From NCBI GenBank assembly GCA_002189035.1, contig NEEC01000002.1, positions 2,790,001 through 2,854,000 on the forward strand: a DNA stretch of 64,000 nt, read 5' to 3'. The position numbers and the translations under genes are program-made. Under the pieces are notes generated by a model. That model saw only the letters and a list, made by a program, of their open reading frames with translations. It ran no database searches and had not been told where the DNA came from. The DNA comes from Utricularia gibba. Lineage: Eukaryota; Streptophyta; Magnoliopsida; Lamiales; Lentibulariaceae. Positions 36,094 to 47,343 of this stretch are shown here, one piece after another; the first letter of the stretch is position 1, and every line of letters starts with the position of its first letter.

Positions 36094-36543
36094 TGAAAGA
36101 GTTTTGATTGTTTGAGATTTTGAGAACTTTTCTTGGATAAAAGTATATTAGAAACTTTGCAAAATATTGAATGCTACTCAAACGACAAAGAGTATTTTTT
36201 CCATTGTTCGCAAAGATATTTACAGAAAGAGAACATAGTTGCTCATTGAATTTGTTAGAGCTAGAAATCTATCGTTGTTTGTTTTTAAATTTATAAAATA
36301 GTATTTTCCTTTGTCTCTTGCACTTAAATATCTTGTATGCATAACTTTCTGGGCTTTTTGTAGACTGTGCTCCCAAGATTATACTTTGCGCCAAGAGACC
36401 AAAATGTTTTGGTCCAAGAATAATGACGCCTCTTTCAAAACTTGAATGGGGGTTCGTTCTCTCAAAATGAGCAAAGATAGCACCGCATCCTTTTTCATCA
36501 CTCTGGTTTTCTTGGTTCTTCGATGCTTCATCATCCACTGACA
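36094..36543 (-). repeat. 3' LTR of the degenerate copia element
   Basis: About 450 bp. On the minus strand it begins TGTCAGTGGATGATG and ends TTTCAT...CA near 36094. Its start resembles the LTR start of the 3.7-kb element (TGTTAGTGGGTGATG), suggesting related families. Confidence 0.75.
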
Positions 36544-36964
36544 TTCCTCCCTAATGAAGTAATGAAGATATGGTTGTTCATTCAATTAGATATACTTGGA
36601 ATCCTAGCATTTCTCGGATGAAATATAAATTTAATCTAGAGGTTTTATGTTTTTTGGATTGTGTACTGCTGACCACACTCCATGTTTATGTATGGAGACA
36701 AATTCTTCAACTATAGATATTTTTCAATTTGAATATTTTAGTGATTCTAATACATTTGAATGTCATGTCCCTATTATAAATGTCTTTGATTAGGGCGTAT
36801 CCTCATATTGTTTTACTATCTTCATTATACGTTGGATATATATATAGGTAACATGGAAGATAATGTATATCTTCTCATTTATAGTCGTTCAAGTAATGTT
36901 GTTTTTGTGGAGGGAGTAAATTTGGGATTTTTACTATGTGGTTAGAATGTTGTTTATCAGTTAG

Positions 36965-36992
36965 TTCTTCTTCTTCTTCTTCTTCTTCTTCT
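36965..36992. repeat. TTC microsatellite
   Basis: About nine TTC units inside the degenerate copia element. Confidence 0.9.
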
Positions 36993-39629
36993 GAAATCGT
37001 TTTCTCTGCTTACAAGTTATATGATGACTATTTTTCAACATCCTTTGTATTCGTAATACTATCAGTGAAGTTCTCAAGACATTGCTATGTCTATCCAAAT
37101 AAATCCTTTTGTTAGTGTCATTGTTTGTTTGTCTCCTATAGCATCAATTTGAGAGTTTTCCAAAAATAATTAAGAACATGTGTATTTATTCCTTGTACAC
37201 GAATGTGGTATGGTCTTATATTCAAGGATTGATATAATACCATACCTTGATTCTTATGAGTTTTTAAGTTTCGAAGGCCTATGGAATGTTAGGCTCATCT
37301 TCTAGTATTTCTCTTGAATTTGGTATATATGTCTTTCGTCCATTAGTAACTTTATGTTAGAATTCTTGAGACATTATAGTCCTTGAGTTATTTTTCTGTA
37401 AGGGCTTAATTTGTTATGTAGGAGTTTCATAGTTGCAGCCATCATTTTCTATATTGATGTTATTATGTTCAGTTGTCACTTATTGTTCTTGTAAGGGAAA
37501 TAGGTTCAGTATAGTATCGTCATAGATGTGCTCTTTTGTATCTAATGATGAGGAATTTCAATTGTAGATTCTGGTTTCATCTACTATAACATCGCATCTC
37601 AACTCCATTTCATTTGTTTGTGGTTTCAATACTCCGTAAACCTTATTAGTCTCACTACATTCGAAAAAAATTCCTTATTTAGATTGTTTATCCCACTTTG
37701 ATCTCTTCACGATCAAGATATAAATGTAGTAGGGTGAGTTGAATACTTTCCATGCTCTAGATTTGATGTTTTATTGTACTAAAGTTCATAAGGAGTTTTA
37801 TGATCCTTGTTTCCTTTGATAGAAATTCGATTAAGTACATAATATTGTTAGCGTCTTTTACCTAAAATTTCAAAGGTGTTTTTTGATAGAGTAGACATCT
37901 AGCAATATTTATTATAGTTCTGTTTTTTCATCCACGAATTCCGTTTTTTTCCGGTGATAAGGAGTCATGAATTGATGAGAAATACAATTCATCTCATAAT
38001 TGTATTTTAGATAAGTGGTTTTATACTAGATGTCGTTATCAGATCATAAAGTCAAGATCTTGCAATTACTTTAAGATTTTATGAGGGCTTTGAACACCTT
38101 AACGTAGTACAACAACTTAAACTTGTATTTCAAGAGATATATATTGGTATACTTCGAATACTAATCAACAAATATAACTTCGTATTTGTTACCAGCTCAG
38201 GTAGGAGAAGACATTTGACCATAGACATCATTGATAACATCTTCCAGTTTTTGCTGAGAAGGAATATTGTTAACAAGCAATGTTCTGTTCATTTTCCCTT
38301 GAAGACATACTTGAAAATTTCTTTCGTTTTAAATTATTTGAGGAATCTCTTTTATTAGGTTTTTCTTATTTAGTTGCACGAGTGAGGCATAATGACGATG
38401 ATCCAATCTTTGATATCAAATTTCTGATGTTTCTAAAGATTTGAGACAAATATTGCGATCAATAGAGGTTTAACTCAACTTTAGTGGAAAGATCCGGATA
38501 ATCATAGCTATTATAACAATGATATTATTATTTCCATCTAATATTCTACACTTATTATATTCCGGATAAATCTCGAGCTCTTTCTCAACTAACTGTCTTG
38601 CATTCAATAGGTTGTGAGAGTTGTAAATAGACTTTTACCATTGATTAGATGATGACTACATGCACTGTCAATCAACTAGGTACCTTGTTTTCTTATATCA
38701 ATGAATGATGTAATGAGAATGTTGTGACATAATAGGTGAGATTCATATCATTCATGGTCATTTTCAAAGAACTTACTTTGTCCACTTGATCTCAAAGCAA
38801 ACAATATATGTAATTGGCTTTAGGATTCCAAAAACATTGTGCAGATGAGTTTACATTTTGTTTATAGAATGGACATAGCTCATTGGAGCTTGCTCTTTTA
38901 GATTTTGTTTGAAATATTATTGGTCCGTTTGTTTATGGAGTTCCATAGTTTTTCTGCATTACAAATGCCATAAAGTCAAGATTCAAGTTTTCTCCATGAC
39001 CAACTCCCACTTTAGATTCACTAAGTCTTTCTAACAATTTTCTAGATGGTATAGAGTGTGACAGTTATTTAAAGGGTCATGACCTCTGGTGCGAATGAGT
39101 ATTTTTGACTCGATTCTTCAATCTTCCATAGGTTCTATCAAGGTATGCAGTTTAGTAATCACTTTGATTAGCATTTCTAAAAATTGGGAAATAATCATAC
39201 ATGGTGTAAATTTTAAGTTGTCAAACAACTCCCATTAACATTGAATACGATTTTCACGAGCTTCCACGTCTTTGCCATAAAGTTCTTTCAAATTTTGTCA
39301 AATGTCTTTAAGACTTTTTAAGTTTCATGACCCTATTGAACACATCTTCGAACAAAGTTTAATCCGAGGCGTACTTTGTTTTCTTCATTTGAGCATCTAT
39401 AAGTTTATTATTTTTTGTTGTTTATGTGGTTGAACTTGAGCCTGGAGGATCAACAACTAACCATATATTATTCATTTGCATATAACTTTTCATTTTGAAT
39501 GCCCGGGATGCATAACCTTGGCCATTTAAGATTGAAGGAGTTTGTTGCAGAGTATCCATTCTATAATGATAAGAAGATATGTAGAAGGTTTTTTGTGTGT
39601 ATAGATGCTACTTCATGTTGGGTTCACCA

Positions 39630-40035
39630 TGAAAGAGTTTTAATTGTTTGGGATTTTGAGAAATTTGCTTGGACAAAGGGATATTGAAAACTTTGTAGAA
39701 TATTGAATGTTATTCAAATGACAAAGATTATATTTTCTATTATTCAATCAGGAATTTATATAAAGAGAACATAATTGCCCATTGGATTTGTTAAAACTAG
39801 AAGTCGACTATTATTTCTTTTCCACTTTATGGAGTAGTCTTTGTCTTTGTCTATTGCGCTTGAATATATTGTAGGGCTATCTTTGTGGATTTTTGTAGAC
39901 TAAGCTGCTTAGATTATACTTTGGTTCAAGAGAACAAAATGTTTAGGTCCAAGGATAATGAGGCCTCTTTCATCACCTGAACGAAGGTTCCTTCTCCTAA
40001 AATGAGTAGAGACAATGTCACACCCTTTTTCATCC
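39630..40035 (-). repeat. 5' LTR (outer end missing) of the degenerate copia element
   Basis: 406 bp colinear with 36094-36500. It stops matching at 40035, where unrelated DNA begins. Confidence 0.75.
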
Positions 40036-40683
40036 GTTAAAAATTTAAGACTTATACTATGTCTTAGGCTAAGGTTGAGATGAGACTCAATTTTATAGGA
40101 ATTTGCATTTCATTATTCAACCTTATTCGACCCATGTACTTCATGTTTTTCAAAAGATATTTTTATAAATTCATGTAAATTATAAATATGAATATTAACC
40201 AAATAATGAATACAGACCTAATATGTATTCCCCATATAACTTGTATCATTCTAATTATTTTTTGTAAAAGACTATATTGTGCATGTAAAATAAACTACAA
40301 TTATTCAAAAATAAAAAAAAACATCTATAATTTAAAACCAAAATATCATATGTTATTTGAATCTTTTACATTCCTTCCATTACTATATATTCATATGTTC
40401 AATAAAAGAAATGAAATCAAAAGATATTGATAAATTTAATATAAAACTTAAAATTAATTAAAAATAATATTTCTAATTAATCATTAAAAATAATATTGCT
40501 AATAATATTGAAATCTTTGAATTCATGCAAACCAATAACGTGGACAAATAAGGGAGCTAACCACCTTGGCGGCAGTCAAATTCATGTAGTCAAAACCATT
40601 TTCTAATAGATTGACCTTAGGTTCAAATTATGATTGTATGAATGAAGGATTTTTTCGCTACAGAAAACCCACCCTTCTGAATT
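40036..40683. other. Short AT-rich spacer between two retroelement fragments
   Basis: An AT-rich stretch with a chance ORF (40188-40430, plus strand) of low-complexity composition. No feature supported. Confidence 0.45.
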
Positions 40684-41100
40684 TCAATAAGTTAACAATT
40701 TGTGGACAGATTGTTTGACACCTCTGCCATCTTCAAGCCCTTCCATTCTTGCTTTAGGTTTGTGATTGGCAACTCGTGAGTGAGTTCCTCGCCCTTGAAT
40801 TCCAGCTGTAATTGATTCCACATTCTTTTTTGCTGTCCAACAAGATATCATCTGAGGAATGATAGAACGATCCAAGCCATATAGGATAACAACGTTGGCA
40901 AATGGCAGCTTCCTTTTTGGCCAAGAGTTCCTCATATCTTGGTTGGGCAATAGTGCTGTATGTGGCCAGTTATGGGAAGGGTGCATCGGTTTCATATGCA
41001 GCACTCACACTGCATAATCGGCATTGTCGAACTTCCCTACGGCTCCTAAAGCTGTAGCATCCATTGATGGGTATACGAGTCGGTGCGTTGCTGGAAGAAT

Positions 41101-41115
41101 CTCGCTGTGATACCA
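41101..41115 (-). other. tRNA-iMet primer-binding site
   Basis: Minus strand TGGTATCACAGCGAG, five bases downstream of the LTR end. It matches the conserved TGGTATCAGAGC core of plant LTR elements with one change. Confidence 0.7.
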
Positions 41116-41120
41116 ATTTT

Positions 41121-41551
41121 TGGAATGGAAAGAATGATGATTTTAATTGATGTAGCACTAATCCAGCAATATTCTGGAGTTTTGAAATGCACTGCAAAGA
41201 ACTGATGTGCACTCTAAAAATTGATGGAATGAAACAATGCACGAATGAAGAGAAAAGTGCAATAATAACCGCAGAGGAAAACTTCTAGAACAAAGGTGAA
41301 ATTCTACACAAAAACCAAAGTGATAGCAGCTTATTTATAATAGAATTAGAACCAAACTAATACGAAATAATGAGATCTAACAGAGTCAATGAGTCATAGG
41401 TAGACTGGGTGTTGATAATCTTCAACAACTTCCATCAATCCGATCATTGTATTTAACATTGGGCAAAGAACGGGAACGTTCTTGTCACTGCTAAACTATT
41501 AGAACACAATGAACTGAAAGTTGCAAATAGTCAAGAATTCCACTTCTAACA
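41121..41551 (-). repeat. Solo-like 5' LTR next to the bHLH gene
   Basis: 431 bp with TG...CA ends. It contains a TTATTTATAA tract usable as a promoter box. It lies only 76 bp downstream of the bHLH stop codon and in the same orientation. Confidence 0.6.
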
Positions 41552-41627
41552 CATTGCACAAATAGAACCAGCCACATGCAAATGTCCAGTGGTCTGATAT
41601 CCCAATACGAATACATATGTAGGGTTC

Positions 41628-43528
41628 TTAAGATTGACAACCTACAATGCCAGCAGCAATACCGCTAGCTTCCTCAATTATTCTAAGCATGTGATGCACG
41701 GCTGCGGCAATGGTGTCCGCCGAGTTCAATTGGCACCCTTCTTCCACCTGTGACAAAAGCAACGAAAAGGTGCAGTTTTTTTAAAGATTAGATGCGAAGA
41801 AAACTAACAAATAATTGTTTTCCTTCTTTTTACTCACAACCCACCTCTACGCTACATCTAAAAACCCTGAAGATTGGATCTTTACTGGGAAAGGAGAATG
41901 CCCAGAAAACTGTATAGACCACCTCTACTAAATCCTAAATATTGGATCTTTCATGACAAGAAAGAATATCGTGATGTAACCCAACTCCACGAGAAACCAT
42001 AAAGATTCCATGATTAACGACAAGAGGGAATATCCAGAAAAGCGTAGGGGAGAAAACCCCATTTTTTTGAACAGATGGATGCTCATGAGAGAGAGGGATA
42101 AAATAAAATCAAACTGGTCAACAAAGAGTGAAAAAATGTATTTTTACATATAAAACTAATCAACACTCAACATTGAAGTGTGTGCTACTGTATGGGAAAA
42201 AAAAGATGGATTCTTTAGATGGATATGTCATTTTCCACAGTACCCAGGTTTCCCCATAGTCATCTGCGCCAAACTCCCCGTTCCCTAAACTTCATCTCAG
42301 ATCTACTAACTTTCCGGCGAGAGCCACCGGAATACATAATATAAACAATAGAAAGAATGATAATGTGATTCTGTTTTTATGGTTACCTTTGCGCTGATGG
42401 AGTACAATGCCACACACTCCACAGTGGTAACATTGAGATGCAGAACAGAGAGGGAAACTGCGTGGAACGCAAGCACGAGCTTTGAAAGCTGACGAATTCG
42501 CCGCCGTGAAAGGACTCTGACGTTGGCGTGGGTTTCGATTAACGTGACCTCGATATCGGCGACCGTAGCTTTGCTTTGAGAGGTGTGTTTGTTGTTACCC
42601 AGTTGACTGAATTGCGGGTACATGAAGAATTGTGCGAATGGGCCTCCATCGCCGCCGTCCACCGAGGGTTCACCATTGCTCCGACCGGCGGAGAATTTTT
42701 TAGCTTCGAGGGATTGAAGGATGTGCTCCAGTTCCTTCACGAAATCGATGGCGCCCCCGACAACCGAAGCCTGGTCCCCCTACAAGAAATTCTCAGGCTT
42801 TCACAACTTCGAAATTGACAGTAACAGATCTCTGAATATGCTGCGTCCCCACCTCACTTTCTTATTACCACAAAGACTAAGAAAAATGAGAGCTCGGTGA
42901 GGAGATCGGAGGAAAGATTTGATCTGTAACGTTTGTCCAAATAGAAGGCTTTGAAAAAATGTACCAGATTTTACAAAATTCAATCTTTTTCTCTTTTCAG
43001 GCAAAGAAGAGCAATCATCAGACAGAATGCGGGTTTCTTGGAAGCATCAGTTAGCCAAAGCCCCTGGAATTTAATGCTTAAAAAACAATTGCAAAAAAGA
43101 AGGGAACAGTGTGGCTGCAATTGCAAAGAAGAACAGCAAGTTCACAATCTGGGTTCCCCTGAGAGCAATCATTGTGAATTTAATGCTTCAAAAATCAAAA
43201 CATTACTCACCCTCTGAGCGTACGATTCAGGCATAAGGGAACGGAGCACAGACAGATGCTCATTCATTTGCTTCCGCCGGTTTCTCTCAACAGCAATGTG
43301 GGTCATCCTCTGCGTCTCCGCCTCCTCCTTATTCTTACAAATTTTAGGTCGCCGCCTCCTCTTTTTCCTACCTGGGACTGGATCCGCCAGCTGCTGCTGC
43401 TGCGGCGGCGGCGTTGGTGGCAGTGGATGATGAATGCTAGTGTCGTTATTTAGAAGCTCGGGTGGGAGATTGGCATCATAGATAATGTAGTTGAAGAGCT
43501 CAGCAGAGGGGAGAGCTTCAAGCGCCAT
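41628..43528 (-). CDS. bHLH transcription factor, subgroup Ia (bHLH94/96-like)
   Basis: Three exons on the minus strand, 43528-43211, 42779-42387 and 41747-41628, join in frame to 276 residues. The N-terminus [18 protein letters not shown] is typical of subgroup Ia. It is followed by Pro/Gln-rich sequence and a basic cluster GRKKRRRRP. The bHLH runs about 75-128: basic region HIAVERNRR with the G/E-box-contacting His77, Glu81 and Arg85, helix 1 [10 protein letters not shown], loop, and helix 2 [19 protein letters not shown]. The C-terminal part ([20 protein letters not shown] ... [20 protein letters not shown]) is the ACT-like domain of this group, which also holds SPCH, MUTE and FAMA relatives and their close paralogues. 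Introns are GT-AG and sit at conserved points, the first within the loop. The 5' leader holds a GATG tetranucleotide repeat. An LTR lies 76 bp past the stop. The gene appears intact. Confidence 0.9.
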
Positions 43529-43762
43529 GGAAAAGGAAGAGCGTGTTTACAGAAGAAGAAACGAAGGTGAAGAAAGCAAGTATTGACTTGGGGAGATCAT
43601 AAAGGCAACAATCATGGGCTGGAGTTGTCTTGTTGTTGTTAAACTTTTCAGAGAAGAAGAAGAGTTGACGAGGGAGAGGGCCTGAACCTGAGGCCGAAGG
43701 GCGTAGCTTTTTCCCTTTCTTTTCCCAACTTTTTCCTTTGCACAAAGGCCAACAGCCACAGA

Positions 43763-43798
43763 GATGAATGGATGGATGGATGGATGGATGGATGGATG
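43763..43798. repeat. GGAT tetranucleotide repeat in the bHLH leader/promoter
   Basis: About nine GATG/GGAT units, 235-270 bp upstream of the bHLH start codon. Confidence 0.9.
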
Positions 43799-43860
43799 CT
43801 GCTGGTGTACTGCACCCTCGCTGCCACACCGCATCTTATCACGCCCCAATCATGCATGGC

Positions 43861-43867
43861 ATATATA
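43861..43867 (-). promoter_or_regulatory. Possible TATA box of the bHLH gene
   Basis: TATATA-type tract on the minus strand about 335 bp upstream of the start codon, implying a long leader that includes the GGAT repeat. Motif only. Confidence 0.35.
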
Positions 43868-43958
43868 CGATCCTCGTGTTCGGAGTTTGACCCATTGATG
43901 ATCCTGAGCCCTTCTTACACCCCACGACACGCTTTGGCACATGGCACCAACCTTTTTT

Positions 43959-43974
43959 AATGCCACGTGGCATT
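43959..43974. promoter_or_regulatory. 16-bp palindromic G-box
   Basis: AATGCCACGTGGCATT is a perfect 16-bp palindrome centred on CACGTG, about 430 bp upstream of the bHLH start. A second CACGTG lies at 44015-44020. Such extended GCCACGTGGC cores are high-affinity sites for bZIP (GBF/ABF/HY5) and bHLH factors; use here is inferred. Confidence 0.5.
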
Positions 43975-44030
43975 CCAATTCTCCCTCCCCACATTTGTAA
44001 CTAAAACTATTTAACACGTGATTTTAATAA

Positions 44031-44926
44031 AAATTGATACATGTTTTGGAATTGATTTTTCGGAAATGGTTCTTATACAATTGATTCATGTGTAAAATAT
44101 AAAAATAAGAAATAATATTTATAAATAAATAATATATTTCTTCATATTTATCAATAGCCATATTCTTATAAATCATGTATATTGTAAAACAATTTATAAG
44201 TATACTAATTATAGGTTATATTATCATTATAGTTTAAATATGTTTGCATTAAAATATTAATTTAAAAATTAAAGTATTTTAATAGTTTATTTAGATAAAG
44301 GAAAAGCATTATTAAAATATAAATACTTATTGCTATAATTATAAATTTAAAAATTAATCAGTGTTCTGGGAAATGTTTAGCACATATATATATTTTTTGC
44401 AGAAATAAAAAACGTTTTGTTGCAGAACAATTTTAATTTCAAAATTAAATTTTGACTTTGAATTGTAAAAATTATTTTTAGAAAAGTAACAAATTGCTTA
44501 TTTCTATTTTTTTGCGTGAAAATTCCAAAAGTATTTTTCATCTCCTCTTTCCAATAAATACGTTCAAAACAGATTTTTAAGAATATTTAAAATTATTTTC
44601 AATTTAAAATAAAAAGTTAAATGAATAAACTACCTCAAGAATATTCAAAATAATTCTGCACAAAACATGTACTCAAAATTATTTCTACATCTAATTTTAC
44701 AATTTTTCACAGCATATACAATCTACTTTCAATTCTGTGAATTATTTTTGTTTTTCAAAACACTGTTTATAATAATCTATTCTAAAAAGTCATTCCCAAA
44801 AGAGACTCTACCTTTAGATGCTTATGATACAGTTGATTGATTCTAAAAAAATTATGTCACGTCAAATGATATTTGTTTGAATTGAAACGGCTATTTTGAA
44901 AGCAATAATTGATTTTCCAAACATTG
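44031..44926. repeat. AT-rich element with weak terminal inverted repeats
   Basis: The left end TGTTTTGGAATTGATTTT and the inverted right end TGTTTGGAAAATCAATTA are similar, enclosing about 0.9 kb of AT-rich DNA. Parts resemble tracts at 19.85-20.2 kb and 21.0-21.36 kb (shared TAATAGTTTGTTTGAATAAAG-like and ATTCCCAAAAGA-ACTCT-like blocks). It is possibly a non-autonomous DNA element. No clear flanking duplication. Confidence 0.35.
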
Positions 44927-47343
44927 TTGTTAGAAACTATTACGGGGCATGTTGTTCCGAATAAGCACGTGGACAAGTGCCTGAGGGTGGGGAGGTCCGG
45001 GTCCCACATGGATTTTGGAAGCATGGAAAAAGAACGAGGGAGCAAGCTGTCCGTCCGTCGGGTTACATGCAGCTTCTGTTCCCCGTTTTTTGCACTTTCG
45101 CCCCTCAACTTCCACCATATTCCACCCCCTCCCCCCAGGAGCCGACGTGGCTTACAACATTTAGTAACGGAATAAGTAAAATATTTTTTAAAAAAATAGT
45201 TGGATATCATCCACAGCAGCGAACTCGGGCCCTCCCCAATTTAAAAAAACAAACCAATTCACTTTTTACGCACAAAAAGGGAAAAAAAACTATTTACCAA
45301 TTGTTGTGGGCCCCACCGAAGCAATTCGATTGGCACATTTATCTGTTTTTTTTTACCGCGGGGTAAAAAATATATGTATTCACGCGGTGGGAACGATGCT
45401 CAGATTCATTGCAGTTGGAAAAGAAAGAAACCCATCACATCGGCTGCTGTTTCATGGATTTCCGCCGTGGGACTCGGAATTTGTGATACCGCGAACAAAA
45501 CCAAACCCATGAATTACAAACTTTGGAAAATCATTATGAGAATTCACTTATAAAATGTGCAGAAGGTAAAAGCGTAGAATTAAATCAAGCACTTAAGTCT
45601 CACAGACACATTCATCTTTTTAACATCACCGCACAATTCATTCCTTTTCAAAATTACCTCATAATTCATAAATTTATAAAATGATCACCTGTCCACGTCA
45701 ACCACATGGTCGTTTGTGGTTTGCAATAAACTCTGTTGGCCGAACATAGGATTGTGTTGGTGTAATAATGGAGTTGGCTTCCAGTTCAAATCATAACTCC
45801 AGCCTTGCACTCCATACAACTGCCGTGTTCCTTCACCTGGAATAACAATCACAGGGATCGTCCTACCTTTTTAGTAAAATAATCCATTGCAAAATAAGTA
45901 AATAAATATATATACATATATATTGCAAAATAATCCTACTTTTTATGTATACAATACAAAATATATTTCATCACATAACAAAAATCAACTAATTGTGTTC
46001 ACACGAATATGCATATATAATTCAAATACAAATGTAGTACATCAATTGAAAATTTTATTAAGTAAGATATCAACAAACCAAATATATGTATAAGTTACTG
46101 GAGATGATAGAATTCAAAAAAAATTACAAATTTGAAGCTTGTAGTCAAATTAAAATTTTAATGAATGTTGTACTAAATGGTCATGATACATAAACGATAT
46201 TCATATATATTTTCAATTTTTTCTTTTAGATATAGAGATGAGACTTATATAAAAATGGTGTCTATATATTTTGCAGTTATTCTTATACGAACGTCCATCA
46301 TGCATCCATATGCATATAGATCCATAAGATGTCCGCAAAAAAGTCACACGAGCATCGATTATGTAAAAACTGTCTATATGACTGAGAGTTTATTGAATTT
46401 TTTAAGATTTAAAGTTTAGAATAAGGGTATATAGCAAAACATAGGATATATCAAAATAACGGATACCGCAACCGACGTGTGGGACACGATCCCTCGAGCA
46501 TTAAATGCGTCCGAGGAATGTAATCTTAGCACATGAATTGTCCAAGGCTCCTTCCTCCGTGCGTGCACAGTTTTTGAGAATAATGACCATCAAACTTCCT
46601 CGTATTTCATAAATGATTATCTTATCAATTACTTCAGAATAACGTCAATCTCAAATATAACTTTTAAAATAAATAGTTTTATCTAAATTTCAAAAATTAG
46701 ATAATTCATTTATGATAAATTCTATATTTTTTGTATTTTTTATTCATATTTTTCAAAATAGTAATACATTAATTATGTTTTGTATTTAATTCAAAAAAAT
46801 TCTTATAAAATAGATAAATTCTAATCTTAGATTATATCAATTTATTTTGAAAATTGATATAAAATATGAAGTTTGTCATTCACGAATTTATCTAATTTTT
46901 AAATTTAGTTAAAATACTTTTATATTAAAAATTTATATTTTATATGATCATTTATTAAAAAAATTAAGAGAATAACTATGTTTTTATATATTACCAAGAG
47001 AAATGATTATTATTCAAAATAAATGATGAAATAGTTAGAGGGGTGCCACTAAGGGAGGCTTCAGACTCCTACCGGTCAGTATCCATCCTCTGGAGGACTG
47101 TATCATTGATTGGCTTAGGATCCAGGAGCTTCCACAGTCCTCCATAAGAGAATAATGTTGAAGATGCTCGCTGTGTCCAGTTGCTGCTGATACTCTCAAA
47201 TCCATCACCCACTTGCAACAAAACATGGCCCATAGAGTTTTTTTGTTTTTTTTTTTGTTGAATGATTGATTGGACTGGACAGATGTGCTTAAAGGGAGGA
47301 AGCTGGTGTGGTCTGAGATGATGCTTGTTCTCTAGATCCATCA
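44927..47343. other. Spacer downstream of the SNARE gene, with an orphan exon-like segment
   Basis: Apart from the exon-like segment at 45685-45836 no coding sequence is convincing. A G-box lies at 44966-44971. 45.0-45.2 kb is GC-richer than its surroundings without a readable protein. 46.6-47.0 kb is AT-rich. 47.0-47.34 kb is the 3' UTR side of the SNARE gene. Confidence 0.4.
45685..45836 (-). other. Orphan terminal-exon-like segment
   Basis: On the minus strand an acceptor-like TTATTCCAG is followed by 152 nt open to a TGA, encoding about 50 residues beginning EGTRQLYGVQGWSYDLNWKP. The clear amino-acid bias and the splice-like entry suggest the last exon of a gene, but I see no partner exons upstream (46-47 kb). 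It may be a gene remnant. Family not recognised. Confidence 0.3.

Larger units (their letters stand above)
36094..40035 (-). mobile_element. Degenerate Ty1/copia element with a truncated 5' LTR
   Basis: Direct repeats of about 400 bp (36094-36500 matching 39630-40035) bound an internal region that reads on the minus strand. The left repeat extends to 36543, where the minus strand starts TGTCAGTGGATGATG directly after a purine tract GAGGGAGGAA, so it is the complete 3' LTR. The right repeat (5' LTR) lacks that outer ~45 bp. After the 5' LTR the minus strand begins TGGTGAACCC, as in the 3.7-kb element. Near 37.9-38.0 kb the minus strand reads a decayed integrase core, SLSPEKNGIRG followed by KNRTIINIARCLL. 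Stops and shifts are everywhere. No target duplication can be expected because one end is missing. Confidence 0.82.
40684..41551 (-). mobile_element. LTR retrotransposon fragment: LTR, primer-binding site and gag start
   Basis: On the minus strand an LTR-like block (41551 down to 41121) begins TGTTAGAAGTGG and ends CATTCCA. Five bases later is TGGTATCACAGCGAG (41115-41101), one mismatch from the usual initiator-tRNA-Met primer-binding site. A coding stretch follows (41094-40684, one shift) ending in ARMEGLEDGRG, compatible with a gag N-terminus. No second LTR, protease or RT is found, so the superfamily (copia or gypsy) is open. It is a 5' fragment. Confidence 0.6.

Noticed and set aside
43518-43857. 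Several minus-strand ORFs with Ile-His-Pro-Ser repeats upstream of the bHLH gene
   Set aside because: They are translations of the GGAT tetranucleotide repeat in the leader, not proteins.
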